Below, one piece after another: positions 8,339-16,490 of a DNA stretch of 64,000 nucleotides. Origin of the DNA: Nocardia stercoris (GTDB lineage: Bacteria > Actinomycetota > Actinomycetes > Mycobacteriales > Mycobacteriaceae); contig NZ_RFFH01000007.1 of assembly GCF_003696265.1 (NCBI RefSeq), positions 186,001 to 250,000 of the forward strand, in the 5' to 3' direction. A program made the translations under genes and the position numbers. The notes under the pieces are model-generated. The model ran no database searches. It saw nothing but the letters and a program-made list of their open reading frames with translations, and was not told where the DNA came from. Every line of letters begins with the position of its first letter. Position 1 is the first letter of the stretch.

Positions 8339-9346
8339 GTGCTGCGCTACCTCGTTTCCCGTGTCCTGCAAGCAGCCGGTGTGCTGTGGGCGGCGTTCAC
8401 GGTCAGTTTCGTCGTGCTCTACCTGATCCCGGGTGATCCGGTGGCGCAGGCGGCCAGTGTCCCGGGCGTGCCCCTGGACGCGGCGGCGGTCGCCGAACTC
8501 CACGCCCGCTACGGCCTGGACCGGCCGCTGTGGGCCCAGTACCTGACCGCGCTCGAGCACGCGGTGACGCTGGATCTGGGTCGCTCGCTGGAGACCGGGC
8601 AGCCGGTCACCCAGGCCATTGCGCAGGTCCTGCCCGCGACCCTCGAGCTGGCCGGATCCGCGCTGGTGCTGGGCACCCTCTTCGGCGGCGGGCTCGCCGT
8701 CGCCGCCGCCTACACCCGGTCGCGGTGGCTGCGCGGCCTGCTCACCGCGCTACCGTCCGCCGGTTCGGCGGCACCGACGTTCTGGACGGGTCTGCTTCTG
8801 CTGCAACTGTTCTCGTTCCGTCTGCGGTTGGTACCGGCCTTCGGCGGGCACGGTGTCGCGGGCACGATCCTGCCCGCGATCACCCTGGCGATCCCGGTCG
8901 GCTCCGGTATCGGGCAGGTGCTCTACAGCAGCCTCGCGCAGACCTGGCGGCAGCCGTTCGTCGCGATCGCGTTCGCCAAGGGCGGCTCCCGCTGGTGGGT
9001 GCAGCTGCGGCACGTGCTGCGGCCGGCCGCGGTGCCCGCCCTGGCCGTCACCGGTGTCTGGGTGGGTGTGGTGCTGTCCGGTTCGGTGGTGGTCGAGACC
9101 GTGTTCTCCCGGCCCGGGATCGGCCGGCTCACCCAGGACGCGGTGGAGCACCACGACATTCCCGTCGTCCTGGGCGTGGTGATGTTGACCGCGTCGGCGT
9201 TCGTGCTCGCCGGGCTCGCGGTGGATCTGCTGCTGCCGGTGGTGGATCCGCGCGCCCGGCGGGTGGTGCGGCGCCGGGCCGAGCGGCCGGTGGACGCCGC
9301 GGCCACCCCGATCCGGCCGCTGCACCCGGAGCAGGTGGCGGCATGA
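8339..9346 (+). CDS. ABC transporter permease, DppB type
   Basis: A 335-residue inner-membrane permease. The N-terminus 'RYLVSRVLQAAGVLWAAFTV' followed by 'LYLIPGDPV' is the standard DppB/OppB opening with its first transmembrane helix. About six hydrophobic segments follow. The EAA coupling loop is near 'QPFVAIAFAKGGSRWW'. The GTG at 8339 was chosen because AGGAGG (8326-8331) stands 7 bases upstream; the longer frame would overlap the binding-protein gene deeply. The stop overlaps the next ATG by 4 bases. It forms the channel with the 9343 gene. Confidence 0.92.
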   Translation: MLRYLVSRVLQAAGVLWAAFTVSFVVLYLIPGDPVAQAASVPGVPLDAAAVAELHARYGLDRPLWAQYLTALEHAVTLDLGRSLETGQPVTQAIAQVLPATLELAGSALVLGTLFGGGLAVAAAYTRSRWLRGLLTALPSAGSAAPTFWTGLLLLQLFSFRLRLVPAFGGHGVAGTILPAITLAIPVGSGIGQVLYSSLAQTWRQPFVAIAFAKGGSRWWVQLRHVLRPAAVPALAVTGVWVGVVLSGSVVVETVFSRPGIGRLTQDAVEHHDIPVVLGVVMLTASAFVLAGLAVDLLLPVVDPRARRVVRRRAERPVDAAATPIRPLHPEQVAA

Positions 9347-10152
9347 CGAAAACTGTTCGCGCCCACGCCTTCCTGATCCTGTCCGGGGTGGTCGTGCTGC
9401 TGGTCGCCGGGTGGGTCGTCGTTCCCGGATGGTTCGCACCCGGTGATCCGCTGACCGGTGTGCCGGCCGCCAAGTTGAGCGCGCCGAGCGCGGCCCACTG
9501 GTTCGGCACCGACAACCTCGGCCGCGACACCTACACCCGGGTCGTGCACGGGGCCGGGCTGTCGATCACCGCGACCCTGGCCGCCGTCGCGATCGGGCTG
9601 GTGGCGGGGACCCTGATCGGCTCGATCGCCGGAACCGCCGGTGGAGTGACGGATTCGGCGCTCATGCGGGCGGTCGACGTGCTGCTGGCCGTCCCGGAAC
9701 TGCTGTCGGCACTGGCGTTGATCGCCGTGCTGGGCCCGGGCACCCGCAATGTGGCCGTCGCGGTGGGCATCGCACTGGTCGCCCGCTTCGCGCGGGTCAT
9801 GCGGTCGGAGGTGGTGCGGGTGCGCCGGGCCCCCTACGTGGAGGCGGCCTTCGCGGCGGGCGTGCGGTGGCCGGTGGTCCTGGTCCGGCACGTACTGCGC
9901 AACACCTACCCGCCCGTGCTCGCCCTCACCGCCGTCGAGTTCGGCAACGCCGTGCTCGTGATCGCCTCGCTGAGTTTCCTCGGTTACGGATCGAAACCGC
10001 CCGCCCCCGAATGGGGTTCGCTGATCTCCGAGGGCCGCAATTTCCTCGCCACCGCCTGGTGGACCACCACCCTGCCGGGCCTGGTGATCGTGGTGCTCGT
10101 CCTGTCCGCGCAGCGGATCGGGCGCGCGCTGTCACGGGACGGGCTGCGATGA
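9343..10152 (+). CDS. ABC transporter permease, DppC type
   Basis: A 269-residue second permease. It carries the DppC signature 'HWFGTDNLGRDTYTRVVHGA' just after the first transmembrane helix, then five further hydrophobic segments. The EAA loop ('VEAAFAAGVRWPVVLVRHVL') contacts the ATPase. The C-terminus 'SFLGYGSKPPAPEWGSLISEGR' region is typical. ATGA overlaps at both ends (9343-9346 and 10149-10152) indicate translational coupling with the other importer genes. No signal peptide apart from the first helix. Confidence 0.92.
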   Translation: MTKTVRAHAFLILSGVVVLLVAGWVVVPGWFAPGDPLTGVPAAKLSAPSAAHWFGTDNLGRDTYTRVVHGAGLSITATLAAVAIGLVAGTLIGSIAGTAGGVTDSALMRAVDVLLAVPELLSALALIAVLGPGTRNVAVAVGIALVARFARVMRSEVVRVRRAPYVEAAFAAGVRWPVVLVRHVLRNTYPPVLALTAVEFGNAVLVIASLSFLGYGSKPPAPEWGSLISEGRNFLATAWWTTTLPGLVIVVLVLSAQRIGRALSRDGLR

Positions 10153-11768
10153 GCACCGACACCGCCCCGCGCACCGGGGCCACCAAGTCCGGGTCCGTGC
10201 CGCTGCTGCGGATCGAGGGGTTGCGCGTCGCCTACGGTAACCGGGTCGCACTCGACGGTGCCTCGCTCACGGTCGCGGCGGGCGAAACCGTCGCGCTGGT
10301 CGGCGAATCCGGCTCCGGCAAGTCCACTCTCGCGCACGCGGTGATCGGGCTGCTCGACGGCGGCCGGATCACCGCCGGCCGCATCGACTTCGGCGGTACG
10401 CGCGTCGACGACGCCTCCGAGTCCGCACTGCGCCGGCTGCGCGGTGCGCGGATCGGCCTGGTGCCGCAGGACCCGGGTACCGCGCTCAACCCGGTACTGC
10501 GGGTCGGTGATCAGGTGGCCGAGGCCCTGCTCGTCCACGGTCGCGCGTCCCGCACGCTCGCCCGGTCGCTGGCGATCGAGCTGCTCATCCAGGCCGGGCT
10601 CGACCGACCCGAACTGCGGGCCCGCCAGTTTCCGCAGGATCTCTCGGGTGGGCAGCGGCAGCGGGTCCTGATCGCGATCGCGCTGGCCTGTGCCCCCGAG
10701 CTGGTGATCGCCGACGAGCCGACCAGCGCCCTCGACGTGACGGTGCAGCGCCGCGTCCTCGACCACCTGGCCGCCCGTGCCGCCGCATCGGGGACCGCCG
10801 TACTGCTCATCACCCACGATCTCGGGGTGGCGGCCGAGCGGGCCGACCGGATCGTGGTGTTGCGTGACGGCGAGGTCGTCGAAACCGGCCGCACCACAAC
10901 GGTTCTCGCCAGTCCACGCCACGAGTACACCCGGCAGCTGCTCGCCGCCGCGCCGAGCCTGGATACCGTTATCCGGCCGCCCCGCCCGGCCGCCCCGGTG
11001 CTGCTGGCCGCGACCGGCCTGCGCAAGTCCTTCCCCGTCGCCGGCACCACGCTGACCGCCGTCGACGACGTGACGCTGCAGGTCGAACAGGGCGAAACCC
11101 TGGCCGTGGTCGGCGAATCGGGCTCGGGCAAGACCACCACCGCCCGGCTGCTGAGCCGGCTCGAGGATGCCGACGCGGGCACGATCACGCTCGGCGGAAC
11201 GGATATCACCCGGTTGCGGGGTGACCGGCTGCGCGCGCTCCGCCGCCGGATCCAGGTCGTGTACCAGAACCCTTACGCCGCACTGAATCCCAAGCTCACC
11301 ATCGGCGACTCGATCGCGGAACCGCTGCGGGCGTTCGGGATCGGCGATCGGACCGCCCGCCGGGCTCGGGTCGCCGAGCTGCTCGACCGGGTGGCACTGC
11401 CCGCCGACACGCACACGCGCCTGCCCGCCGAACTGTCCGGCGGACAACGGCAGCGGGTGGCGATCGCCCGGGCGCTGGCGCCCGCCCCGGAGCTGGTGGT
11501 GCTCGACGAACCGGTGTCCGCCCTGGACGTCTCGGTGCAGGCCCGGATCCTGGACCTGCTCGAGGAACTCCAGGCCGACCTCGGTATCGCCTACCTGTTC
11601 ATCACCCATGACCTGGCCGTGGTGCGCCGGATCGCCGACCGGGTGGCCGTCATGCGGGCCGGGCGGATCGTCGAAACAGCCACCACCGCAGATCTGTTCG
11701 TCACCCCGAGCCACGAATACAGCCGCGAACTACTCGCGGCGATCCCCGGATCCGAGAGGAAGGCCTGA
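10149..11768 (+). CDS. Fused double ABC ATPase (DppD-DppF type)
   Basis: A 539-residue protein with two complete nucleotide-binding domains in tandem. Domain 1 has Walker A GESGSGKST near residues 52-60 and the signature LSGGQRQRV near 164. Domain 2 has Walker A GESGSGKTT near 319 and a second LSGGQRQRV near 427. Each is followed by a Walker B and a 'TSALD' or 'VSALD' D-loop. Fusing DppD-like and DppF-like subunits is common in actinobacterial peptide-type importers. It powers the permease pair encoded just upstream. Its stop codon is followed immediately by the next ATG. Confidence 0.93.
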   Translation: MSTDTAPRTGATKSGSVPLLRIEGLRVAYGNRVALDGASLTVAAGETVALVGESGSGKSTLAHAVIGLLDGGRITAGRIDFGGTRVDDASESALRRLRGARIGLVPQDPGTALNPVLRVGDQVAEALLVHGRASRTLARSLAIELLIQAGLDRPELRARQFPQDLSGGQRQRVLIAIALACAPELVIADEPTSALDVTVQRRVLDHLAARAAASGTAVLLITHDLGVAAERADRIVVLRDGEVVETGRTTTVLASPRHEYTRQLLAAAPSLDTVIRPPRPAAPVLLAATGLRKSFPVAGTTLTAVDDVTLQVEQGETLAVVGESGSGKTTTARLLSRLEDADAGTITLGGTDITRLRGDRLRALRRRIQVVYQNPYAALNPKLTIGDSIAEPLRAFGIGDRTARRARVAELLDRVALPADTHTRLPAELSGGQRQRVAIARALAPAPELVVLDEPVSALDVSVQARILDLLEELQADLGIAYLFITHDLAVVRRIADRVAVMRAGRIVETATTADLFVTPSHEYSRELLAAIPGSERKA

Positions 11769-12848
11769 ATGAGTCCCTCGACACCACTGCTGCTGGGAAT
11801 CGAACTGTCCAGCACCGGAATCCATCCCGCCTCCTGGCGTCGGCCCGACTCCCGCGCCGAGGACGTGTTCACCGGCGACTACTGGACCGGCGCCCTGGCC
11901 GCCGCCGACGAGGCGGGCCTGCACCTGGCCTTCCTGCCGGACTCGCTCGATCTGCAGGCCGCCGGCGCGATCGGGTGGCTGGAAGCCGTCGGGATCGCCG
12001 CGCGGGCCGCCGCGGCCACCCGCCGCATCGGCCTGATCCCGCAGGGCCCGGTCACCCACAGCGAGCCGTTCCATCTGTCCAAGGCACTGGCCTCCCTGGA
12101 TTTCGCCACCCGGGGCCGGGCCGGCTGGGAGGTGACGGTCTCGCCCGGATCGGCGAACCTGTTCGGCCGCAAGCAGGAACAGGACGCGGCGTCGCTGTGG
12201 CAGGAAGCCGACGAGGCGGTCGAGGTCGTCACCCGGTTGTGGGACAGCTGGGAAGACGACGCCGAGATCCGCGACCTGGCGACCGGCCGGTTCGTCGACC
12301 GCGACAAATTGCACTACATCGATTTCACCGGCGAGCACTTCGCGGTGAGAGGCCCGTCGATCACGCCCCGGCCGCCGCAGGGACAGCCGCTCGTGGCGAT
12401 CCGCGCCGCCGATCCGCACAGCACGGAGCTCGCGGTCCGGCGGGCGGATCTGATCCGTTGCACCGCAACCGATCTCGCGGACGCCCGTGCGCTGCGCTCG
12501 GCGTTGCGCTCCGCCGTCGGGCGGGCCGGGCGCGATCCGGACCGAGTGCGGATCCTGCTCGACCTGGACGTACACGTGGCCGACACCGCCGACTCGGCGC
12601 GCGCCGACGTCGCCCAGCTCGAGGCATGGACCCCTACCGATGAGCCGAAACTGTTGCGGCACATCGGTTCGCCGGAGACGTTGCGGGAACTGCTGGCCGA
12701 CATCCACGACGGCTGCGCGGCGGACGGGGTAGTGCTGCGGCCGCTCGCGCTGGCCACCTTCGTCACGCGCCTGCCCGACCTGGTCCCCACCCTCCGTTCC
12801 CGCCTCGGGCTGCCCCGCCCGGGCAACCGCTACGCCGCGACCGTCTGA
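11769..12848 (+). CDS. LLM-class flavin-dependent oxidoreductase (divergent)
   Basis: A 359-residue luciferase-fold protein starting directly after the ATPase stop. Recognisable parts are the opening beta-strand 'LLLGIELSSTG', 'RRIGLIPQGPVTHSEPFHLSKALASLD' spread over residues 87-113, and 'RGRAGWEVTVSPG' near 116-128, the R-x-GWE/N segment of NtaA/SnaA-type monooxygenases. It is shorter than the 440-450-residue NtaA proteins and lacks their C-terminal extension. Position inside the importer operon suggests oxidation of the imported compound or its product. Substrate unknown. Confidence 0.85.
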   Translation: MSPSTPLLLGIELSSTGIHPASWRRPDSRAEDVFTGDYWTGALAAADEAGLHLAFLPDSLDLQAAGAIGWLEAVGIAARAAAATRRIGLIPQGPVTHSEPFHLSKALASLDFATRGRAGWEVTVSPGSANLFGRKQEQDAASLWQEADEAVEVVTRLWDSWEDDAEIRDLATGRFVDRDKLHYIDFTGEHFAVRGPSITPRPPQGQPLVAIRAADPHSTELAVRRADLIRCTATDLADARALRSALRSAVGRAGRDPDRVRILLDLDVHVADTADSARADVAQLEAWTPTDEPKLLRHIGSPETLRELLADIHDGCAADGVVLRPLALATFVTRLPDLVPTLRSRLGLPRPGNRYAATV

Positions 12849-12856
12849 GGAGTGCC

Positions 12857-14218
12857 GTGCCGCAACATCGGATACCCAAGCAGATCCACCTCGCCGCGCA
12901 CTTCCCCGGCGTGAACAACACCACGGTCTGGAGCGACCCCCGCTCGGGGAGCCAGATCGACTTCGCCTCGTTCGTCCACCTGGCGCGGACCGCGGAACGC
13001 GGCCTGTTCGACTTCTTCTTCCTCGCCGAAGGGCTGCGGCTGCGCGAACATCGCGGCCGCATCCACGACCTGGACGTGGTCGGCCGCCCGGACACCTTCA
13101 CCGTGCTCAACGCGCTCGCGGGCGTCACCTCCCGCCTGGGCCTGGCCGGCACCATCAACACCACCTACAACGAGCCGTTCGAGCTGGCCAAACAGTTCGC
13201 CACCCTCGATCACCTGTCGGGTGGGCGGGCGGCCTGGAACGCGGTCACCTCCTCGGACGCGTTCACCGGCGAGAACTTCCGACGCGGCGGCTATCTCGAG
13301 CATGCCAAGCGGTACACCCGGGCCGCCGAGATGGTCGACGCCACCCGCGCGCTCTGGGACAGCTGGCCGGCCGGCCCGGTGGTCGACCGGGCGCGCGGCG
13401 TCTTCGCGCCGACGCCGCCGCGGGTCCGGTTCGACAGCGACCAGTTCGCCGTCGAGGGCAGATTCGTGCTGCCCCGCGGCCCGCAGGGTTATCCGGTGCA
13501 GTTGCAGGCGGGCGACTCCGACGAGGGCCGCGAATTCGCGGCGGCCAAGGCCGACGCCGTGTTCACCGTCCACGGCACCCTCGAGGCCGGGCAGGCGTTC
13601 TACACCGACGTCAAGAACCGGCTCGCGAAATACGGTCGCGACCGAGCGGATCTGAAGATCCTGCCCGCTGCCACCTTCGTCCTCGGCGACACCGCGGAGG
13701 CCGCGCGGGAGCGGGCCCGCCACATCCGCCACCAGCAGGTCGGCCCGCAGACGGCGATCGCCTTCCTGGAACAGATCTGGGGCCGCGACCTGTCCGGATA
13801 CGACGCGGACGGGCCGCTCCCGGACATCGATCCGGTCGACAATCCGGACATCACCCGGGGCCGGGTCCGGCACGCGAAGGACCCGCGGGCCGTCGCGGCG
13901 GCGTGGCGGGCGCGAGCCGAGGGCGAGGGCCTCAGCATTCGCGAACTCGTCATCGCGGAGACCGCTCGACCGCAGTTCGTGGGCACGCCGCGCGCGGTGG
14001 CCGCCGAGATCGATCGGTATGTCCAGAGCGATGCCTGTGACGGTTTCATTCTCGTCCCGCACCTGACCCCCGCGGGCCTCGACGAGTTCGTCGACCGGGT
14101 CGTCCCGGAACTGCAGGAGCTGGGCAGTTTCCGCACCGCGTACACCGGCACCACGCTGCGGGACCATCTGGGCCTGCCGCATCCGCACGCCCACACCGAA
14201 GGAGCGCGAGCATCATGA
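12857..14218 (+). CDS. NtaA/SnaA/DszA-family FMN-dependent monooxygenase
   Basis: A 453-residue enzyme of the branch that includes nitrilotriacetate monooxygenase NtaA, pristinamycin synthase SnaA, dibenzothiophene-sulfone monooxygenase DszA and dimethylsulfide monooxygenase DmoA. Diagnostic elements are 'LFDFFFLAEGLRLR', 'NTTYNEPFELAKQFATLD', 'GGRAAWNAVTS' and 'GYPVQLQAGDSDEGREFAA' near residues 213-231. The GTG at 12857 follows a GAGGAG-type site. It requires FMNH2 from a reductase that is not in this operon. DszA and DmoA relatives cleave C-S bonds, which agrees with the SAM riboswitch upstream. The stop overlaps the next ATG. Confidence 0.92.
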   Translation: MPQHRIPKQIHLAAHFPGVNNTTVWSDPRSGSQIDFASFVHLARTAERGLFDFFFLAEGLRLREHRGRIHDLDVVGRPDTFTVLNALAGVTSRLGLAGTINTTYNEPFELAKQFATLDHLSGGRAAWNAVTSSDAFTGENFRRGGYLEHAKRYTRAAEMVDATRALWDSWPAGPVVDRARGVFAPTPPRVRFDSDQFAVEGRFVLPRGPQGYPVQLQAGDSDEGREFAAAKADAVFTVHGTLEAGQAFYTDVKNRLAKYGRDRADLKILPAATFVLGDTAEAARERARHIRHQQVGPQTAIAFLEQIWGRDLSGYDADGPLPDIDPVDNPDITRGRVRHAKDPRAVAAAWRARAEGEGLSIRELVIAETARPQFVGTPRAVAAEIDRYVQSDACDGFILVPHLTPAGLDEFVDRVVPELQELGSFRTAYTGTTLRDHLGLPHPHAHTEGARAS

Positions 14219-15036
14219 CCGCAGTCGGCACCGACTTCGAACGGCATTGGCAGGCATGGCACGACCAGCGTGAGACCCGGCTGCGGGATCCGCTCGGGGT
14301 GCTGAGCTGGATCGGATTGCACTGGCTCGACACGGACGAGCAGCCGGTTCCCGGGGTGCCCGGCCGCTGGCGGGCAGACGGTGACACCGTGGTGGTCACC
14401 GTCGACCGGCTCGGTGAGCTGGCCCGCGACGGCCGTCCGCTCGCCGACAGCACGGTGCTGCGCCCGGCCGAAGGCGCGCCAGGGCTGGAACTCACGGCGG
14501 GCACCCGGATCGCGGAGGTGGTGCGCCGCACCGGGAAATTCGCAGTGCGCGTGCATGATCCGGCGGCGCCGGCGCTCGCGCACTTCGCCGGTATCCCGGC
14601 GTACCGGCCGGACCCGCGCTGGGCCGTGCTGGGCTTCTTCGAGCCGTACGAGCGGTCCCGCACGATCACGACCGCGGCGGTCCTCGACGGTCTCGAGCAT
14701 CGGCACGCGGCGGCCGGCACGGTGGTGTTCCGGCTCGACGGCGCCGAGTACCGGCTGATCGCGTTCGGCCGCCCCGAGACCGGGCTGTCGGTGCTGTTCA
14801 CCGACGCGACCAGCGGTGTGACGACCTACCCGGCCGCGCGGCGGCTGGAACTGGGCACACCCGCGGTGGACGGTGGTCTCACCGTCGATTTCAACCGGGC
14901 GCTGAACCTGCCGTGCGCCTTCACCGACCACGCGACCTGCCCGCTCGCACCCGCCGAGAACCGGCTGCCGGTCGCGATCGAGGCCGGGGAACAGAACCCG
15001 CGCACCCGGGCCGCGCGAACGGAGTACAGCCGATGA
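14215..15036 (+). CDS. DUF1684 domain protein
   Basis: A 273-residue protein of uncharacterised family DUF1684. The family signature is clear near the C-terminus: 'FNRALNLPCAFTDHATCPL' followed by 'PAENRLPVAIEAGE', with two cysteines (about residues 234 and 243) in fixed positions. Earlier, 'LSWIGLHWLD' and 'GFFEPYERSRTITTAAVLDG' are also family-like. No signal peptide or membrane segment is seen. No enzymatic function is established that I know of. ATGA overlaps on both sides tie it tightly to two flavin monooxygenases, so a role in handling the imported or oxidised substrate is inferred. Confidence 0.85.
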   Translation: MTAVGTDFERHWQAWHDQRETRLRDPLGVLSWIGLHWLDTDEQPVPGVPGRWRADGDTVVVTVDRLGELARDGRPLADSTVLRPAEGAPGLELTAGTRIAEVVRRTGKFAVRVHDPAAPALAHFAGIPAYRPDPRWAVLGFFEPYERSRTITTAAVLDGLEHRHAAAGTVVFRLDGAEYRLIAFGRPETGLSVLFTDATSGVTTYPAARRLELGTPAVDGGLTVDFNRALNLPCAFTDHATCPLAPAENRLPVAIEAGEQNPRTRAARTEYSR

Positions 15037-16166
15037 GTGTCCCCCTGTCCGTCCTGGACCTGTCGCCGGTCAGCGCGGGATCCACACCGCAGCAAGCGAT
15101 CCGGAACACGATCGACCTGGCCCGGCACGCCGAGACCTGGGGGTACCGCAGGTTCTGGGTGGCCGAGCATCATTTCGTGGATGTGGCGAGTTCCTCTCCC
15201 GCCACGCTGATCGCGTTGATCGCGGCCGCGACCCGCACGATCCGGGTGGGCTCGGCCGCGGTACAACTCGGCCACCACACCTCGGCGTCGGTGGTCGAGG
15301 CCTTCGGCACCATCGACGCGCTGTATCCGGGCCGGCTGGACCTGGGCCTGGGCCGCAGCAACCATCGCCGGGCCCAATTCCGGGCCGCGGCAGGACAATC
15401 CGCGCGCACCGAGCACCGCCCGACCGTCGTCCGCGACGGTGTGGTGATCCCGCCGCCGTTCGATCCCGCTCGGATCCAGGATCTTTCGCGGGTCGCGGCC
15501 ACCTTCGAGGCGCTACTGCTGCCGGGCGCCGAGTCGAAGGACTACACCGAGCAGGTCGCGGAGATCCGGGCCCTGCTGGCCGGCCACTATCGCGGCGCGG
15601 ACGGTGTCGCGCTGCACGCGGTTCCGGGCGAGGGCGCCCAGGTGGACCTGTGGCTGCTGGGCAGCAGCGGCGGGGAGAGCGCACAGCTGGCCGGGCGGCT
15701 CGGTCTGCCGTTCGTGGCGAACTATCACGTCGCGCCCGGCACCATCCTGGAAACCGTTGCCGCCTACAAGGATTCGTTCCGCCCCTCGGCCCGGTACCCG
15801 GAGCCGTATCTGGTGGTCTCGGCGGACGTGGTGGTCGCCGAGGACGACGACCGCGCCGGGTGGCTGGCCCGCAGCTACGGCCACTGGGTCTACAGCATCC
15901 GCAGCGGAGCCGGGGCCACGCGCTATCTCGACCCCGACACCGCGCCGCCGCTGACCGATCAGCAACAGCAGCTGGTCGCCGACCGCGTCACCACCCAGTT
16001 CGTGGGCTCCCCGGCCACCGTGGCCGGGCGCCTGTCCGCCCTGCAGCACCTGACCGGCGCCGACGAACTGGTGATCACCAGCGTGACGCACCGCCACGAG
16101 GACCGCCTGAACTCCCACCGCCTGCTCGCGGCGGAATGGGGCCTGGGCCACGTCCGCGCCGCCTGA
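15033..16166 (+). CDS. LLM-class flavin-dependent oxidoreductase, MsnO8-like
   Basis: A 377-residue luciferase-like monooxygenase, last gene of the riboswitch operon. Features are the start 'PLSVLDLSPVSAGSTPQQAIRNT', the flavin-site 'RFWVAEHHFVDVASSSP' near residue 44, 'VGSAAVQLGHHTSASVVEAFGTID' near 71-94 and the C-terminal 'FVGSPATVAGRLSALQ' segment. These fit the single-component-like MsnO8 subgroup rather than NtaA. ATG 15033 overlaps the DUF1684 stop. A strong hairpin starts at the stop codon and probably ends the transcript. Confidence 0.9.
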   Translation: MSVPLSVLDLSPVSAGSTPQQAIRNTIDLARHAETWGYRRFWVAEHHFVDVASSSPATLIALIAAATRTIRVGSAAVQLGHHTSASVVEAFGTIDALYPGRLDLGLGRSNHRRAQFRAAAGQSARTEHRPTVVRDGVVIPPPFDPARIQDLSRVAATFEALLLPGAESKDYTEQVAEIRALLAGHYRGADGVALHAVPGEGAQVDLWLLGSSGGESAQLAGRLGLPFVANYHVAPGTILETVAAYKDSFRPSARYPEPYLVVSADVVVAEDDDRAGWLARSYGHWVYSIRSGAGATRYLDPDTAPPLTDQQQQLVADRVTTQFVGSPATVAGRLSALQHLTGADELVITSVTHRHEDRLNSHRLLAAEWGLGHVRAA

Positions 16167-16217
16167 TCCGGGGAGCGGGAACGTCGATCCCGCACCGAGG
16201 TTCCCGCTCCCCGGATC
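16165..16217. terminator. Strong stem-loop ending the riboswitch operon
   Basis: A perfect 18-bp inverted repeat, GATCCGGGGAGCGGGAAC (16165-16182) and its complement (16200-16217), with a 17-base loop. It begins on the stop codon of the last sulfur-operon gene. Because it is symmetrical it could also stop transcripts coming from the minus-strand gene at 16491-17834. No T-tract follows. Confidence 0.75.
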
Positions 16218-16488
16218 GCGCTCGGCTTCGCCGGCCTCGACGGCGGCACGCAGGCGGGCCTCGAAGCCGAAGCGCAGGGCGTCGATGCGCTCGGCGACGG
16301 ATTCGTCGACGAGCGAGGGGGGTGTCGCCGACCGAGCACAGGTGCCGGGCCAGCATCGGATGGTCCAGCAGCAGGCGCAGACAGGCTTCGCCCGCCCGCC
16401 GGACCTGGTCCAGCGGGCGGCCTTCGCTGGCGTACGCGCCGAGCAGCGCCGACATCGACATGTCGAGCAGGCGCTGGGGGCGAGCCCG
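16218..16488 (-). pseudogene. Truncated, frameshifted C-terminal fragment of a TetR-like regulator
   Basis: The minus strand between the two LLM genes reads as regulator-like sequence in two frames: 'LLDMSMSALLGAYASEGRP', then 'ACLRLLLDHPMLARHLCSVG', then, after a shift, 'LVDESVAERIDALRFGFEAR' and 'LRAAVEAGEAERDPG'. The frames meet at a six-G run (16317-16322 on the plus strand). Removing one base joins them without a stop. The N-terminal DNA-binding half is absent and no proper stop follows. The composition resembles TetR C-terminal domains, but that family call is tentative. Either a decayed regulator of the island or, for the frameshift alone, a homopolymer sequencing error. Confidence 0.5.
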
Positions 16489-16490
16489 GT

